A stretch of DNA of 64,000 nt from JAFGBN01 sp964394145 (GCA_964394145.1 CAYMVL010000033.1:165875-229874); one strand, 5' to 3'; shown: positions 1 through 9,352, counted from the stretch's first letter. Program-made: numbers and translations. The notes: a model not told the origin generated them from the letters alone.

Positions 1-1797
1 TACTCCTACTATTACTGGCACCACTATTGTCAATATTGAAGGAATTAACATCTCCTTCAGTGCTGTTCGGGTGCAAATATCTACACATCTGCCATATTCA
101 GGTTTGGCTGTTCCTTCCATTAACCCCTTTATCTCGCGCCATTGACGGCGAACCTCATTGATAATGGCTGAAGTTGTTACACCTACAGATTTCATAGTCA
201 TAGCAGAAAAGACGGCGGGCATGAGAGCACCGAGAATTATGCCAACGATAACCGGTACGCTTAGCAAGCTTAATTCAGAAGGTAATGTCAATTCTCCTGT
301 TGCTGAGGGTGTCACTACTCCGGCAGCCATAGCGAAGGCAAGAATTAAGCCGATGGAGTTTAGAGCAGCTGCGCCAATAGCAAATCCTTTGCCGGTAGCT
401 GCGGTGGTATTGCCCAGGGAATCCAAAGCGTCGGTCCTCTCACGCACCTCAGCTTCTAGTCCCGCCTGCGTGGTGATTCCACCAGCATTGTCCGCCACGG
501 GTCCATAAGCGTCAGTAGCTAAAGTCACACCAAGGGTAGACAGCATGCCAACAGCGGCCAAGGCTATGCCGTAGAAGCTGCCGAAGTGATAGGCGATGAT
601 AATAGCTATCACTATCAAGATTATGGGTGGCCATGTGCTCATCATGCCATTCGCAAAACCGCGAATAATGGTGGCGCCAGCGCCGGTAGCCGAAGCTTCG
701 GAGATCTCCTGTGTTGGCTTGTAGGCGTAGGAAGTGAAATAGTTTGTGCTTTCTCCCATAAGCGCACCGGCTATGAGACCTGCGAGCATAGCCCAAAACA
801 GGCTCACATTAGCATCCATAAAATGGATCACCAAGAAACCGAAGACTGCAGCAAGTACCGTAGCGCCCAGCGTGCCACGCCGCAATGCTCCCAGAAGAGC
901 AGCCATCTCTACCTTCTCTCCTACTCTGACCAAGAAACAGCCGATTATGGAGGCTACAATGCCACCTGCCATAATTAACAACGGTAGTTGCCAGGCGGCT
1001 TTGACTGCAGCATCGGTCGAGAGCGTTGGGAAGAGTATTCCCGTTACCCATGGTGCTACCACCGCACCTATAGTTGTAAGCGTCATGGTGGCAATAACCG
1101 TTTCAACATAAGACTCCAGCAAGTCTGCGCCCATACCGCATACGTCGCCGACATTGTCACCTACGTTATCAGCTATGACTGCGGCGTTCCTAGGGTCGTC
1201 TTCTGGTATTCCAGCTTCAACTTTGCCCACCAAATCGGAACCGGCATCCGCTCCCTTGGTGAATATACCTCCGCCTACCCTGGCAAAAAGAGCTACCAGT
1301 GAGGCTCCTGTGCCGTACGCTGGAATTGTGAACAGGAAATTCGGGTCATTGTGCCAGGCAAAGTATAAGACAGATAGTCCAAGTATCCCTATACTAACCA
1401 CAGTCAGTCCCATGACTGCTCCACCCCTGAAGGCAACTCTTAATCCTTGGTTCAAGCCTTTCTGGGCTGCGGCACAGGTCCTGCCATTGGACCTGAGGGC
1501 CATATTCATGCCGGCATAACCAGCACCCATTGAGCATAAAGCGCCAAAGATGAAGGCCAAAGTCATCTTCCAGCCCAAACCAGGAATAACCGCCAAAACA
1601 ATGGCTATCATCACTATCACGATAGCCATAGTCCGGTACTCTCTGTGAATAAAGGCAAGGCCCCCTTCCTTAATAGCGGCGGAGATGTCTCTAATTTTCT
1701 GTGAGCCTTGATCCTGTCGTAAAACATAACGCACAAAATAGGCGACCACAGCGACGCCTATGAGTCCCACAATCACAGCAATCCAAACTAAATCCAT
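1..1797 (-). CDS. hppA: Membrane-bound K+-dependent ion-translocating pyrophosphatase (partial, 3' end beyond window)
   Basis: Hydrolyses pyrophosphate and pumps H+ or Na+ across the cytoplasmic membrane. 599 codons are present from the ATG; the last ~100 residues expected for the family lie outside the window. Seen: many hydrophobic helices, the substrate motif DLVGKVEAGIPEDDPRN near residue 205, DNVGDNVGD just after it, and GNTTAATGKGFAIG near residue 470. In this family Ala after GNTT, where K+-independent pumps carry Lys, marks the K+-dependent class. The ion pumped (Na+ or H+) cannot be settled by eye. The ATG is preceded by AGGAAGGAG at good distance. A hairpin followed by a T-run lies about 35 bases upstream and may attenuate expression. 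The gene is read away from a dead IS element. Confidence 0.96.
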   Translation of the reverse strand, partial: MDLVWIAVIVGLIGVAVVAYFVRYVLRQDQGSQKIRDISAAIKEGGLAFIHREYRTMAIVIVMIAIVLAVIPGLGWKMTLAFIFGALCSMGAGYAGMNMALRSNGRTCAAAQKGLNQGLRVAFRGGAVMGLTVVSIGILGLSVLYFAWHNDPNFLFTIPAYGTGASLVALFARVGGGIFTKGADAGSDLVGKVEAGIPEDDPRNAAVIADNVGDNVGDVCGMGADLLESYVETVIATMTLTTIGAVVAPWVTGILFPTLSTDAAVKAAWQLPLLIMAGGIVASIIGCFLVRVGEKVEMAALLGALRRGTLGATVLAAVFGFLVIHFMDANVSLFWAMLAGLIAGALMGESTNYFTSYAYKPTQEISEASATGAGATIIRGFANGMMSTWPPIILIVIAIIIAYHFGSFYGIALAAVGMLSTLGVTLATDAYGPVADNAGGITTQAGLEAEVRERTDALDSLGNTTAATGKGFAIGAAALNSIGLILAFAMAAGVVTPSATGELTLPSELSLLSVPVIVGIILGALMPAVFSAMTMKSVGVTTSAIINEVRRQWREIKGLMEGTAKPEYGRCVDICTRTALKEMLIPSILTIVVPVIVGV

Positions 1798-1821
1798 AAC
1801 ATTCTCCTTCCTAGACAGGCA

Positions 1822-1858
1822 TAAAAATAAGGGCACTTATAACGAATCCGAGTGCCCT
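1822..1858 (-). terminator. Hairpin plus T-run in the hppA leader, possible attenuator
   Basis: On the minus strand an 8-bp perfect stem (AGGGCACT, 13-base loop, AGTGCCCT) is followed at once by TATTTTTA, and the hppA start codon comes about 30 bases later. The form is that of an intrinsic terminator. Sitting inside the leader it could attenuate hppA, or it could end a transcript coming from the IS side. No antiterminator or known riboswitch core was recognised. Confidence 0.45.
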
Positions 1859-1936
1859 CCACTTCATGTCAAATTCATTGGAGTAAAGAATTCCAGTCGC
1901 TAAACTTAGCATGAAACGGATTCCCTGTCAATAGCG

Positions 1937-2953
1937 TGTGGGACTGAGGCAGACCATTTACACAGAAAGCTTCATTTTCTCCGGGAGCCGTTCATACGGT
2001 GTCTGGCCACCCAGGGCGGCGTGTGGGCAGTCACGGTTGGAAACTCTTCCCATTCCCTTAGTCTATCGTTGAACAGCTTTGTCTAGCCAATCACTACTGC
2101 ATCTAGCATTCTGTAAGACTCTTTCTCGTCTATCTTATTGCTCCGTTCCCCCTTGGCGTTTAGTCTTGGCCTTCCAGGCTCAATGTACACGTGTTTTATC
2201 CCTTTGTCCAGAATATGCCAATGAGACTGTGCTTGGAATTCAGCTCCATTGTCGGTCTGGATTACTTGGATTCTAAATTGTAGCTGGGATAAGGCATAGT
2301 CGATAAACTGAATGGCTATCTTCTGGTTATTTTTGTCGCCTATTATCAGGACTCTAAGCCGTGTACAGTCATCAATGGCGGTAAACTGGTAACATCTTTT
2401 TCTGGTATCCGGAATGTTCTGTAAGAACTCAACATCAACTTGAATATGATGCCGACGCTCGGGTTTCTCATGTCTTATCCAGCGAGTTTCATGTCTCTTG
2501 TATCGCTGATTATAGGGTAAACGGTTCATATTTAATCTCTTCAGTATCCTCCACACTCCGGAACTGCTCACCGTGATGTCATGATACCTCTGGAGATACA
2601 TCTTTATCTTCTAGGGATACGAATGATAATGCTGCCTCAAGTAGACTATCTTCGCGACGATTTCCCCCCTGGTCGCCCTGAAACTGTGCAGAGGTTGGCG
2701 AGAGGGGTCTTTCAAATCTTCCTCGCCGTACCTCTGATATCTTTCATAACCATCGATAGAAGGCCGTTCTGCTGATGCCAGAATACCGCCAAGTCTTAGC
2801 GACAGTATACCTTACTTCCTCTACATGGCGAGCTATTCCCAGGCGCCGTTTCCTATTAGTTATAATTTCTTCACCTGACATGAAGCATCTCCTTTCCCTG
2901 GTTCATCTGTAGGTTGAGGACCTTATGTGGAAACAGTGTCTGTCAGTCCCAGA
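1937..2953 (-). mobile_element. Inactivated IS481-family insertion sequence
   Basis: About 1.02 kb bounded by imperfect terminal inverted repeats. The left end reads TGTGGGACTGAGGCAGACC and the right end, on the other strand, TCTGGGACTGACAGACACT; they match over the TGGGACTGA core and partly beyond (CCATTTACACA against CTGTTTCCACA). It encloses one disrupted DDE transposase gene. No target duplication could be identified with confidence. It lies between divergent hppA and the folD pair. Confidence 0.75.
1958..2881 (-). pseudogene. IS481-family DDE transposase, disrupted
   Basis: Reading from an ATG at 2881 the N-terminal helix-turn-helix part is visible (SGISRTAFYRWL), then a frameshift near 2740. 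The second segment reads GEIVAKIVYLRQHYHSYP and meets an in-frame stop. The integrase core continues from about 2601 with HIQVDVEFL, a TDNGAEF block and a GERSNKIDEKE block, then a stop near 2083. A last shift gives the family C-terminus (ALGGQTPYERL) ending at 1958. At least two frameshifts and two stops separate parts that together equal a complete transposase, so the gene is dead although the D, D, E blocks survive. Confidence 0.85.
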
Positions 2954-3076
2954 AGTGCCTGTTTTTGGTTAGAATACAGGTGTATAATTAGCCTGTTTCT
3001 GCGTCAATAAAGAGTACGTGAAGACGGTGTGGCAGGGTAGCAATCCAAGTGGCGAAATAAAACTAAGGAGGTATAT

Positions 3077-3958
3077 ATGCCAGCAGAAATAATCGACGGA
3101 AGGGCAATAGCAAATGAGATTAGAGAGGAGCTGAAGCAGAAAGTAGAGGATTTGAAAAGAAAAGGCGTAACACCCGGCCTTGCAGCGATACTGGTTGGGG
3201 AGGATCCTGCCTCTTTATCTTATCTTCGTGGTATTGCCAAGGCATGTGAGGCCGTGGGCATTTTTACAGAGACAGTTAAACTTAATGCAGATGTCACCCA
3301 GCGAGAACTTGACACCAGGATAGAAGAACTTAATAAGGACCACAAATTCCATGGTATTATTCTCCAGCTACCATTGCCTAGACATCTTGACACTCTGAGA
3401 GCAGAGAGCGCAATAACACCTGATAAAGATGTTGATGGGACTAGCCCTGTTAATGCAGGGAAATTACTTCTGGGGGAGGAAACATTTTTGCCGTCTACTC
3501 CTTACGGAGTCCAGGAACTACTGGTTCGCAGCGGTCATAGTCCTGAGGGGAAGCATGTGGTCATCTGCGGTCGGAGCAATATCGTGGGGAAGCCACTAAT
3601 GGGCATACTCGTTCAGAAGCAAAAGAAAGCTAACGCTACGGTGACAGTCTGCCACACAGGAACTAAGGATATTGGTTCGATCAGCAGGCAAGCTGATATT
3701 CTGGTTGCTGCCATGGGTAGAGCCAAGGCAATCACTGCAGACATGGTAAAGGAAGGAGCAGTGGTGATCGATGTTGGGGTAAACCAAATAGAAGATCCGC
3801 AAAACCCTGGCAAATTCAAGTTGGTGGGTGATGTCGATTTCGATGCGGTGAAAGAAAAAGCTGCAGCAATAACCCCGGTTCCAGGAGGGACAGGGCCGGT
3901 TACGTCAGCAATGCTTATGGTCAATACTATTAGGTCTGCTGAGAAGACTGGCAACTAG
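3077..3958 (+). CDS. folD: FolD-type methylenetetrahydrofolate dehydrogenase, cyclohydrolase lysine missing
   Basis: Member of the bifunctional 5,10-methylene-THF dehydrogenase/cyclohydrolase family (one-carbon metabolism, cytoplasm), 293 aa, normal length. The NADP site is canonical: GRSNIVGKP near residue 167 and VVIDVGVN near 232; LQLPLP and PDKDVDG are also present. The catalytic lysine of the Y-x-x-x-K motif is not: the sequence reads YLRGIAKAC, with Ile at the position of E. coli Lys54/human Lys56. That lysine is needed for cyclohydrolase, while dehydrogenase activity can survive its loss in the human enzyme. The start has AAGGAGGT seven bases upstream. A second, complementarily changed folD follows 32 bp downstream, so the two are probably one operon and may form a mixed dimer. 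Confidence 0.93.
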   Translation: MPAEIIDGRAIANEIREELKQKVEDLKRKGVTPGLAAILVGEDPASLSYLRGIAKACEAVGIFTETVKLNADVTQRELDTRIEELNKDHKFHGIILQLPLPRHLDTLRAESAITPDKDVDGTSPVNAGKLLLGEETFLPSTPYGVQELLVRSGHSPEGKHVVICGRSNIVGKPLMGILVQKQKKANATVTVCHTGTKDIGSISRQADILVAAMGRAKAITADMVKEGAVVIDVGVNQIEDPQNPGKFKLVGDVDFDAVKEKAAAITPVPGGTGPVTSAMLMVNTIRSAEKTGN

Positions 3959-3990
3959 ACAAACTGAAATTACTTTTAGGGGACGAAAAT

Positions 3991-4878
3991 ATGGCTGCTA
4001 AGATACTTGATGGCAAGAAACTCTCGGCTGAAATAAGGGAAGAACTGCGAGAAAGGATAGAAAAGCTCAAGAAGAAAGATGTGACTCCCGGGCTTGCTGG
4101 TATCCTTGTAGGCGATGATCCTGGGTCGACGGCTTATGTTGGCCTTAAAGAAAAGGCGAGCGGCGAAGTAGGCATCCGCTCGCAAATGGTAAGGTTAGCT
4201 GGACGTATCGAGGAGCAGGAATTGCTTAATGAAATTGAGCTATTGAACTCAGATGCTAAGGTTCACGGCATCTTCATGCAACTTCCCCTGCCGGCGCACT
4301 TGAATGAGGCCACAGCGTTGGCCTCTATTTCACCGGATAAAGATGTGGATGGATTCCATCCTGTAAACGTGGGCAGGGCTTGGATGGGCGAGCAGGCATT
4401 TCTTCCTGCGACTCCAGTGGGAATTTATGAAATGCTTGTCCGAAATGGTTATGGGAAGCTCAATGGAAAGCATGCAGTAATCGTAAATGTGGACAATCTG
4501 GTGGGTAAGCCTCTGGCATCCATACTAGTTCAGGAAGCGAAAGATGCTGGAGCTAATGTGACTCTTTGCCACCCTTCCACACCAGACTTAGCTGCCTATA
4601 CTCGTGTAGCGGACATAGTTGTTGTCTCGGTAAATAGACCAAGATTCATCACTGCTGACATGGTAAAGAGTGGAGTGATAGCGATAGATTTTGGTGCCAA
4701 TTATATCGAAGACCCTAGTTCCAAGACAGGTAGGCGGTTAGTAGGTGATTTGGATTTTGAAGAGATTAGACTTAAGGCCGAGGCGATCACACCCGTTCCT
4801 GGAGGAGTTGGTCCTATGACAGTCACTATGCTCTTGGCCAACACAGTTACGGCAGCGGAACGCCAAAGCACCGGTTGA
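3991..4878 (+). CDS. folD: FolD-type methenyltetrahydrofolate cyclohydrolase, NADP motif degenerate
   Basis: Second FolD homologue, 295 aa. Here the catalytic motif is intact: YVGLKEKA carries the Lys at the expected place, MQLPLP gives the Gln and PDKDVDGFHP the Asp. The nucleotide-binding loop is not: where the family and the upstream copy have GRS-x-IVGKP this protein reads NVDNLVGKP, losing the Gly, Arg and Ser that contact NADP; the later VGRP and IDVGIN positions are also altered (VNRP, IDFGAN). It therefore looks suited to cyclohydrolase chemistry only. The start follows AGGGGACG. Together with the upstream gene it forms a tandem pair likely transcribed together. Whether the two subunits pair is inference. 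Confidence 0.9.
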   Translation: MAAKILDGKKLSAEIREELRERIEKLKKKDVTPGLAGILVGDDPGSTAYVGLKEKASGEVGIRSQMVRLAGRIEEQELLNEIELLNSDAKVHGIFMQLPLPAHLNEATALASISPDKDVDGFHPVNVGRAWMGEQAFLPATPVGIYEMLVRNGYGKLNGKHAVIVNVDNLVGKPLASILVQEAKDAGANVTLCHPSTPDLAAYTRVADIVVVSVNRPRFITADMVKSGVIAIDFGANYIEDPSSKTGRRLVGDLDFEEIRLKAEAITPVPGGVGPMTVTMLLANTVTAAERQSTG

Positions 4879-5508
4879 GGCGGGTATGCTGCCCTAAACT
4901 ATCCCATGGCTATGTCTGCGCTCCGTCATAATTTGATCAGTTACGATGTCCTAATTCAGTGCCAGCCTGTGCTATTATTGCGGTTCACCCAGCTGCACAG
5001 TGTTTGAAATGTTTTAGGCTGCAATTTCATTGTGCCTGACATTACTACCTTCCTTAGGCCAATACGGCTCCTCAAGCTCAGGAAAGTACCGTAACAACAT
5101 AAGCGGACTTGAGACATCTCCAGCCTGGTGTGCAGGCGAGGGAATGATGTTTGAATCGCATGGAGATAACTACCGGGCTTTGGACGAGATAAGACGAAGC
5201 ACTCCCTTTCTATGGAAAGAGTTGCCGTCGCAGAATGGCAGTGAAGGCATCAAACGAATCTTGTACGAGCATTGCCGGATGTCGGGCTTTGATTTGCCAA
5301 GGCACGACTGAAAACGAAGAACCACGATGTCTGTATTCATTAAAGGAGCGGCATGCGTAACGAGAGTATTTTGCTATCTCAGTCATGACAGCTGCCAGAA
5401 GCTGGTTATATTGAGTGAGCTACTTGGGTGATTTGACGTGCTGTCACGTTGCAACTGGTCATTTGTCCGAATTCTAGCGCAAAGGCAAATACATACTTCC
5501 AGGCAGTA
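4879..5508. other. Intergenic stretch without a supported gene
   Basis: Between folD and the ClpP-like gene. An open frame on the plus strand from a TTG at 5030 (or an ATG at 5144 after GCGAGGGA) to 5311 gives up to 93 residues with no family resemblance I can name; it may be chance or a decayed gene. Nothing else is visible. Confidence 0.4.
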
Positions 5509-6087
5509 TTACAGCTTCTGCGGTTGTTGCTGCTGAAATTGAATAGAAATTACCTCACTGCCTGACTCAAATAATTGAGACCTGATGTCATGTACTAGAC
5601 CCCAGGATTGAGCTTCGCTTGGATTCAAAGTAGTCCTCTCAAGCATAGCCTTTGTCACATCCTCTGTACTCTTACCTGTATTCGCCGCGATGACTTTAGC
5701 AATATTCTCCATATCTATCTTCAACCCTTTGAGCCTTTCTTCTAGTTGCTTCTCTTCCAAATTCTCATTTCCCCTGAACTGGGCATTAACTCCATGAAGT
5801 AAGAACCTTGCCTGAGGCACTGATAACCTTCTAGAACCAGCGCAGTACATAACGATGCCTATAGAATCAACGGTGCCGAAATTGTGCGTAGTTATCGAGG
5901 CAGGCAACCCCTTCAGATAATTGTAGGCACTCAAACCATGGGGGACTGAGCCTCCAGGAGAAGAGATAAGAATGATAAAATCCTTTGCCCCTTCCTTCAT
6001 CTTCTGGTCAACAGCATTCAGCAAAGCATTGACCGTAGTATCAATAACAGGAGCGAAGAACCTTATTACAAGCGGTTTCACAGACAT
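5509..6087 (-). CDS. ClpP-like serine protease
   Basis: 192 aa from the ATG at 6087, chosen because AAGGAGG stands nine bases upstream; a TTG further up would include the ribosome site itself. ClpP/crotonase-fold peptidase: the oxyanion loop SSPGGS near residue 43, the nucleophile Ser in TVDSIG near 75, and the His in FLLHGV near 98. The acidic member of the triad is not obvious: the block preceding NPSEAQSWGLV has Thr where ClpP has Asp (aligned by eye). A glutamine-rich tail ends the protein. No Clp ATPase gene is nearby. It could be a ClpP paralogue, a TepA-type translocation peptidase or a stand-alone protease. Confidence 0.85.
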   Translation of the reverse strand: MSVKPLVIRFFAPVIDTTVNALLNAVDQKMKEGAKDFIILISSPGGSVPHGLSAYNYLKGLPASITTHNFGTVDSIGIVMYCAGSRRLSVPQARFLLHGVNAQFRGNENLEEKQLEERLKGLKIDMENIAKVIAANTGKSTEDVTKAMLERTTLNPSEAQSWGLVHDIRSQLFESGSEVISIQFQQQQPQKL

Positions 6088-6512
6088 TTTCAAATCCTCC
6101 TTCAAGCAACGCTGATACTACGCCACAGGAAGCAGAATATCAAGCAAATCCCTCTCTACCATGACAAATAAGGCAGGTCACTCTACGAATCTCGCATTGC
6201 AATTCGACTCTGGAAGCTTATGCAGCTTGAAACTAAACCTTGGGATAAGTGAAAGTGTCAGACCGAGATAGAATCAGAAAATCCTTCCACGCCCTTCGAT
6301 CTTTCGGCATATTCTTCCAATACCTCGATGCTCCCATAGATATCTTTAGCACCCACGGGTTGAATAGGTGTCTCCTGCAGGAAGAGCTTATTTGCTTGGA
6401 CTCCAACTAATTGTAGCAGGTATAGCAGAATTACTGAGTAGAAAAAGAGGTGGTGAGGCAGTAAAATCGATACCGTCAAATTTTGCTATACTTGCTTAGA
6501 GGGACCAACCCC
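6088..6512. other. Intergenic stretch upstream of ligA
   Basis: About 420 bp between the divergent ClpP-like gene and ligA. A minus-strand open frame of 73 codons (6258-6479) has no ribosome site and no recognisable family. An extended -10 for ligA lies at its right end. Confidence 0.4.
6484..6492 (+). promoter_or_regulatory. Extended -10 promoter of ligA
   Basis: TGCTATACT is an extended -10 (TG-N-TATACT) 20 bases before the probable GTG start of ligA; no good -35 hexamer is present 17 bp upstream, as is usual for extended -10 promoters. Confidence 0.4.
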
Positions 6513-8534
6513 GTGAGGGACGTGACGGAGATAAAGCAAAGAGTAGAAAAGCTACGGTCGTTAATCGACTATCACAACTACCGTTATTACGTCCTGGATA
6601 GCCCTGAAATCAGCGACGAAGAATATGATGAGCTGATGAGGGAGCTCAGGCAGCTTGAGACTGAGCATTCTGAGCTTATTACCCCCGACTCACCAACACA
6701 ACGAGTTGGGGCACCTCCAGTTGAAGCGTTTGGGGTTGTTGAACATCCCCAGCCCTTGCTGAGCCTAGCCAACGCCTTTTCCCATGACGAGGTGGCAACC
6801 TGGCATAAAAGAGTAAGCAGCCTTCTAGGCAGACGTTCATTTGACCTCGTTTGTGAGCCCAAGATTGATGGGCTAGCAGTAGCATTAACTTACGTTGATG
6901 GCATGCTTGTCACAGGAGCAACCAGGGGAGACGGCTACCGGGGTGAAGACATCACCCATAACTTGAGGACCATAAAGAGCATTCCCCTTTCCGTATCCAG
7001 AGAGGCACCACCAAGATTTGAAGTGAGAGGCGAGGTTTATATTCCCCGAGCGGGATTTAAGAGGCTCAATGAGGAGAGAACCAGGGAAGGTCTACCCCTT
7101 TTCGCTAACCCCAGAAATGCTGCTGCCGGCTCAGTAAGGCAACTTGACTCCGGCATTACTGCCAGGCGTCCTCTGGATATATTCGTCTACGGCTTAGGCT
7201 GGGCTGAAGGCAACACAGTACCGGCTACCCACTGGGAAATACTGGGATGGCTTAAGTCTTTAGGCTTCAAAATCAACCCCAATATAGCCCTTTGTAACAC
7301 CGTTGATGAAGCAGAAGGATATCATCGAGACTGGGTAGAAAAGCGCGAAAGCCTGCCTTATGACGCCGATGGAGTGGTAGTAAAAGTCAACTCCATCGCA
7401 ATTCAGCAAGAGTTAGGCACTGTAGCCCACGAGCCGAGGTGGGCCATTGCCTATAAGTTCCCTGCCATTCAGGGCACTACAAGGCTAATTGACATTGGCA
7501 TAAATGTAGGAAGGACGGGAAGCCTTAACCCCTATGCTATTTTAGAACCAGTCCGAGTTGGTGGTGTGGTTATAAGTTCAGCAGCGTTACACAACGAGGA
7601 GGATGTCCACCGCAAGGACATTAGGATTGGGGACTGGGTCGTGGTCCAGCGGGCTGGCGAAGTGATACCCGAGGTTGTCGAACCTATTGTCAGCCGTCGC
7701 ACGGGAGAAGAAAAGGTTTTTCACATCCCCAGCCGCTGCCCTGTCTGCGGAAGCGAAGTGATAAAGCCCGAAGGTGAAGCCATGCACCGCTGCGTCAATG
7801 CGGCCTGCCCTGCTCAGGCCCTGGAGAAAGTCAGACATTTCGTCAGTCGTGGGGCAATGGATATAGATGGCTTGGGTGAAAAGCTATGCCAGGCTTTGTA
7901 CGAGGCCGGCTTGATCAAAGATTCTGCCGATTTATACTACCTCAGCAAGGAGCAACTCCTCAGCTTAGAAAGGATGGCAGACAAGAGCGCCTCTAATGTG
8001 CTTAATTCGATTGAGAAAAGCAAGGACATACCATTGGCCCGGGTTATCTTTGCCATAGGGATTCTCCATGTTGGTGAGCAATACGCTGGACTGCTGGCAG
8101 AGCATTTTCATAGCATAGACGAGCTAGCTAAAGCCAGCGAGCAAGACTTGCTATCCCTTCCCACCATTGGGCCCAAGATAGGCGAGAGCATCACCGCCTT
8201 CTTCAGGCAGGAAGGGAATAAGCAAATCATTGAAAAGCTAAGAAGAGCTGGCGTGAGGCTGGCAACACAAGAGGGCGAGGAAGCAAAACGCGAGGAGTTA
8301 CCTTTGGCTGGACTGGAATTTGTTTTGACCGGCAAGCTGGAATCCCTCACCCGACCCGAAGCAGAAGCGAAAATAGAGGCGTTCGGTGGCAAAGCCGGTG
8401 CCGATGTTACAAAGAAGACTTCTTATGTTGTAGTCGGCAGTGACCCTGGCTCCAAGCTAACCAAAGCTCGACAGTTGGGGACAAAGACCCTGAGCGAGGC
8501 CGAGTTCCTGCAACTATTGAATCAGACACCATAG
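6513..8534 (+). CDS. ligA: NAD-dependent DNA ligase
   Basis: Seals nicks during replication and repair using NAD+. 673 aa from GTG 6513, preceded by AGAGGG nine bases upstream; a second GTG at 6522 is also possible. Domains in order: Ia domain (LIDYHNYRYYVLDSP), adenylation domain with Lys117 in CEPKIDGLA, OB domain (IGDWVVVQRAGEVIP), zinc finger with four Cys (CPVCGSE ... CVNAACPAQ near residues 405-430), helix-hairpin-helix repeats (LPTIGPKIGESI) and a C-terminal BRCT domain (LAGLEFVLTGKLESLTR). Full length for the family. It stands alone, with pth the next gene downstream. Confidence 0.97.
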   Translation: MRDVTEIKQRVEKLRSLIDYHNYRYYVLDSPEISDEEYDELMRELRQLETEHSELITPDSPTQRVGAPPVEAFGVVEHPQPLLSLANAFSHDEVATWHKRVSSLLGRRSFDLVCEPKIDGLAVALTYVDGMLVTGATRGDGYRGEDITHNLRTIKSIPLSVSREAPPRFEVRGEVYIPRAGFKRLNEERTREGLPLFANPRNAAAGSVRQLDSGITARRPLDIFVYGLGWAEGNTVPATHWEILGWLKSLGFKINPNIALCNTVDEAEGYHRDWVEKRESLPYDADGVVVKVNSIAIQQELGTVAHEPRWAIAYKFPAIQGTTRLIDIGINVGRTGSLNPYAILEPVRVGGVVISSAALHNEEDVHRKDIRIGDWVVVQRAGEVIPEVVEPIVSRRTGEEKVFHIPSRCPVCGSEVIKPEGEAMHRCVNAACPAQALEKVRHFVSRGAMDIDGLGEKLCQALYEAGLIKDSADLYYLSKEQLLSLERMADKSASNVLNSIEKSKDIPLARVIFAIGILHVGEQYAGLLAEHFHSIDELAKASEQDLLSLPTIGPKIGESITAFFRQEGNKQIIEKLRRAGVRLATQEGEEAKREELPLAGLEFVLTGKLESLTRPEAEAKIEAFGGKAGADVTKKTSYVVVGSDPGSKLTKARQLGTKTLSEAEFLQLLNQTP

Positions 8535-8737
8535 CAGCATTCGCACCTGTCCATTCCGGGTCTTCGAACATGTCTTTGAGACTGCTGAGTGATACTCGGC
8601 TAGTCCGTCAGTATAAAGGAATGTCATATACTTCGTTGTTTTTAACCCCCTACTCCCTGAGGTTGATAATTGTACTCATGATATGTCAAGCGGGAAGAAG
8701 CCCGTTAAGTGTGCTAGACTTAACCAGTTAATTATTG

Positions 8738-9313
8738 ATGAAAGTCCTTGTTGGTCTGGGTAATCCCGGTAGAGAGTATGCACATAATCGGCATAATGTT
8801 GGTTTCGGGTGCGTGAATTATTTTGCCGGGCTTCACTCTATCCGATTTGAGCAAAGGCAATGCAGGGCCAGGATAGGCCTTGGGGAGATAGCTGGCAGCA
8901 GATTATTAGTGGCTAAACCTCAAACCTTTGTAAACCTGAGCGGTAAAACGGTAGCTTGCCTGATAAACAAATACGACATTCCATATATCAATCTCCTGGT
9001 AATATATGATGACCTCGATTTACCCCTCGGCAAGATTCGCTTGCGTCGCAGCGGCACCTCGGCAGGACACAAAGGTATTAAGTCTATTATATCTGCTCTA
9101 GGAAGCGAGGACTTTCCTCGCGTCAGAGTGGGCATCGGACGGCCGCATGAAGAGGAACAATCTGATAATGAAGATACTATAGTCCATTATGTACTTGGCG
9201 ATTTTTGTCCTCAAGAAGAGGAAGTAGTCAAATCAGCAATTGCAAGGGTAGCTGAAGCAATCGATTGCTTTCTCAAGCAGGGGATAGAGGCGGCAATGAG
9301 CAAGTTTAATTGA
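8738..9313 (+). CDS. pth: Peptidyl-tRNA hydrolase
   Basis: Releases peptides from dropped-off peptidyl-tRNA. 191 aa, typical size. Seen: GLGNPGREY at the N-terminus, catalytic His19 in NRHNVGF, PQTFVNLSG with the substrate Asn, YDDLDLPLG with the Asp, and GTSAGHKGIKS. The ATG at 8738 fits the family start exactly; a TTG directly before it is less likely. No clear ribosome site precedes it. Confidence 0.96.
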   Translation: MKVLVGLGNPGREYAHNRHNVGFGCVNYFAGLHSIRFEQRQCRARIGLGEIAGSRLLVAKPQTFVNLSGKTVACLINKYDIPYINLLVIYDDLDLPLGKIRLRRSGTSAGHKGIKSIISALGSEDFPRVRVGIGRPHEEEQSDNEDTIVHYVLGDFCPQEEEVVKSAIARVAEAIDCFLKQGIEAAMSKFN

Positions 9314-9352
9314 CCGCTGTATAAAAGTTCTGTGTAAACGGTTGTAGATAAC

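Noticed and set aside
158..1519. Several open frames of 80-130 codons on both strands
   Set aside because: All lie inside hppA, whose minus-strand frame is continuous and carries the family motifs.
1830..1930. Fluoride (crcB) riboswitch upstream of the pyrophosphatase
   Set aside because: Fluoride switches sometimes precede pyrophosphatase genes, but the conserved core bases are not present; only a simple hairpin is.
6258..6479. Minus-strand 73-codon frame with a hydrophobic start
   Set aside because: No Shine-Dalgarno and it overlaps the promoter region of ligA; no recognisable family.
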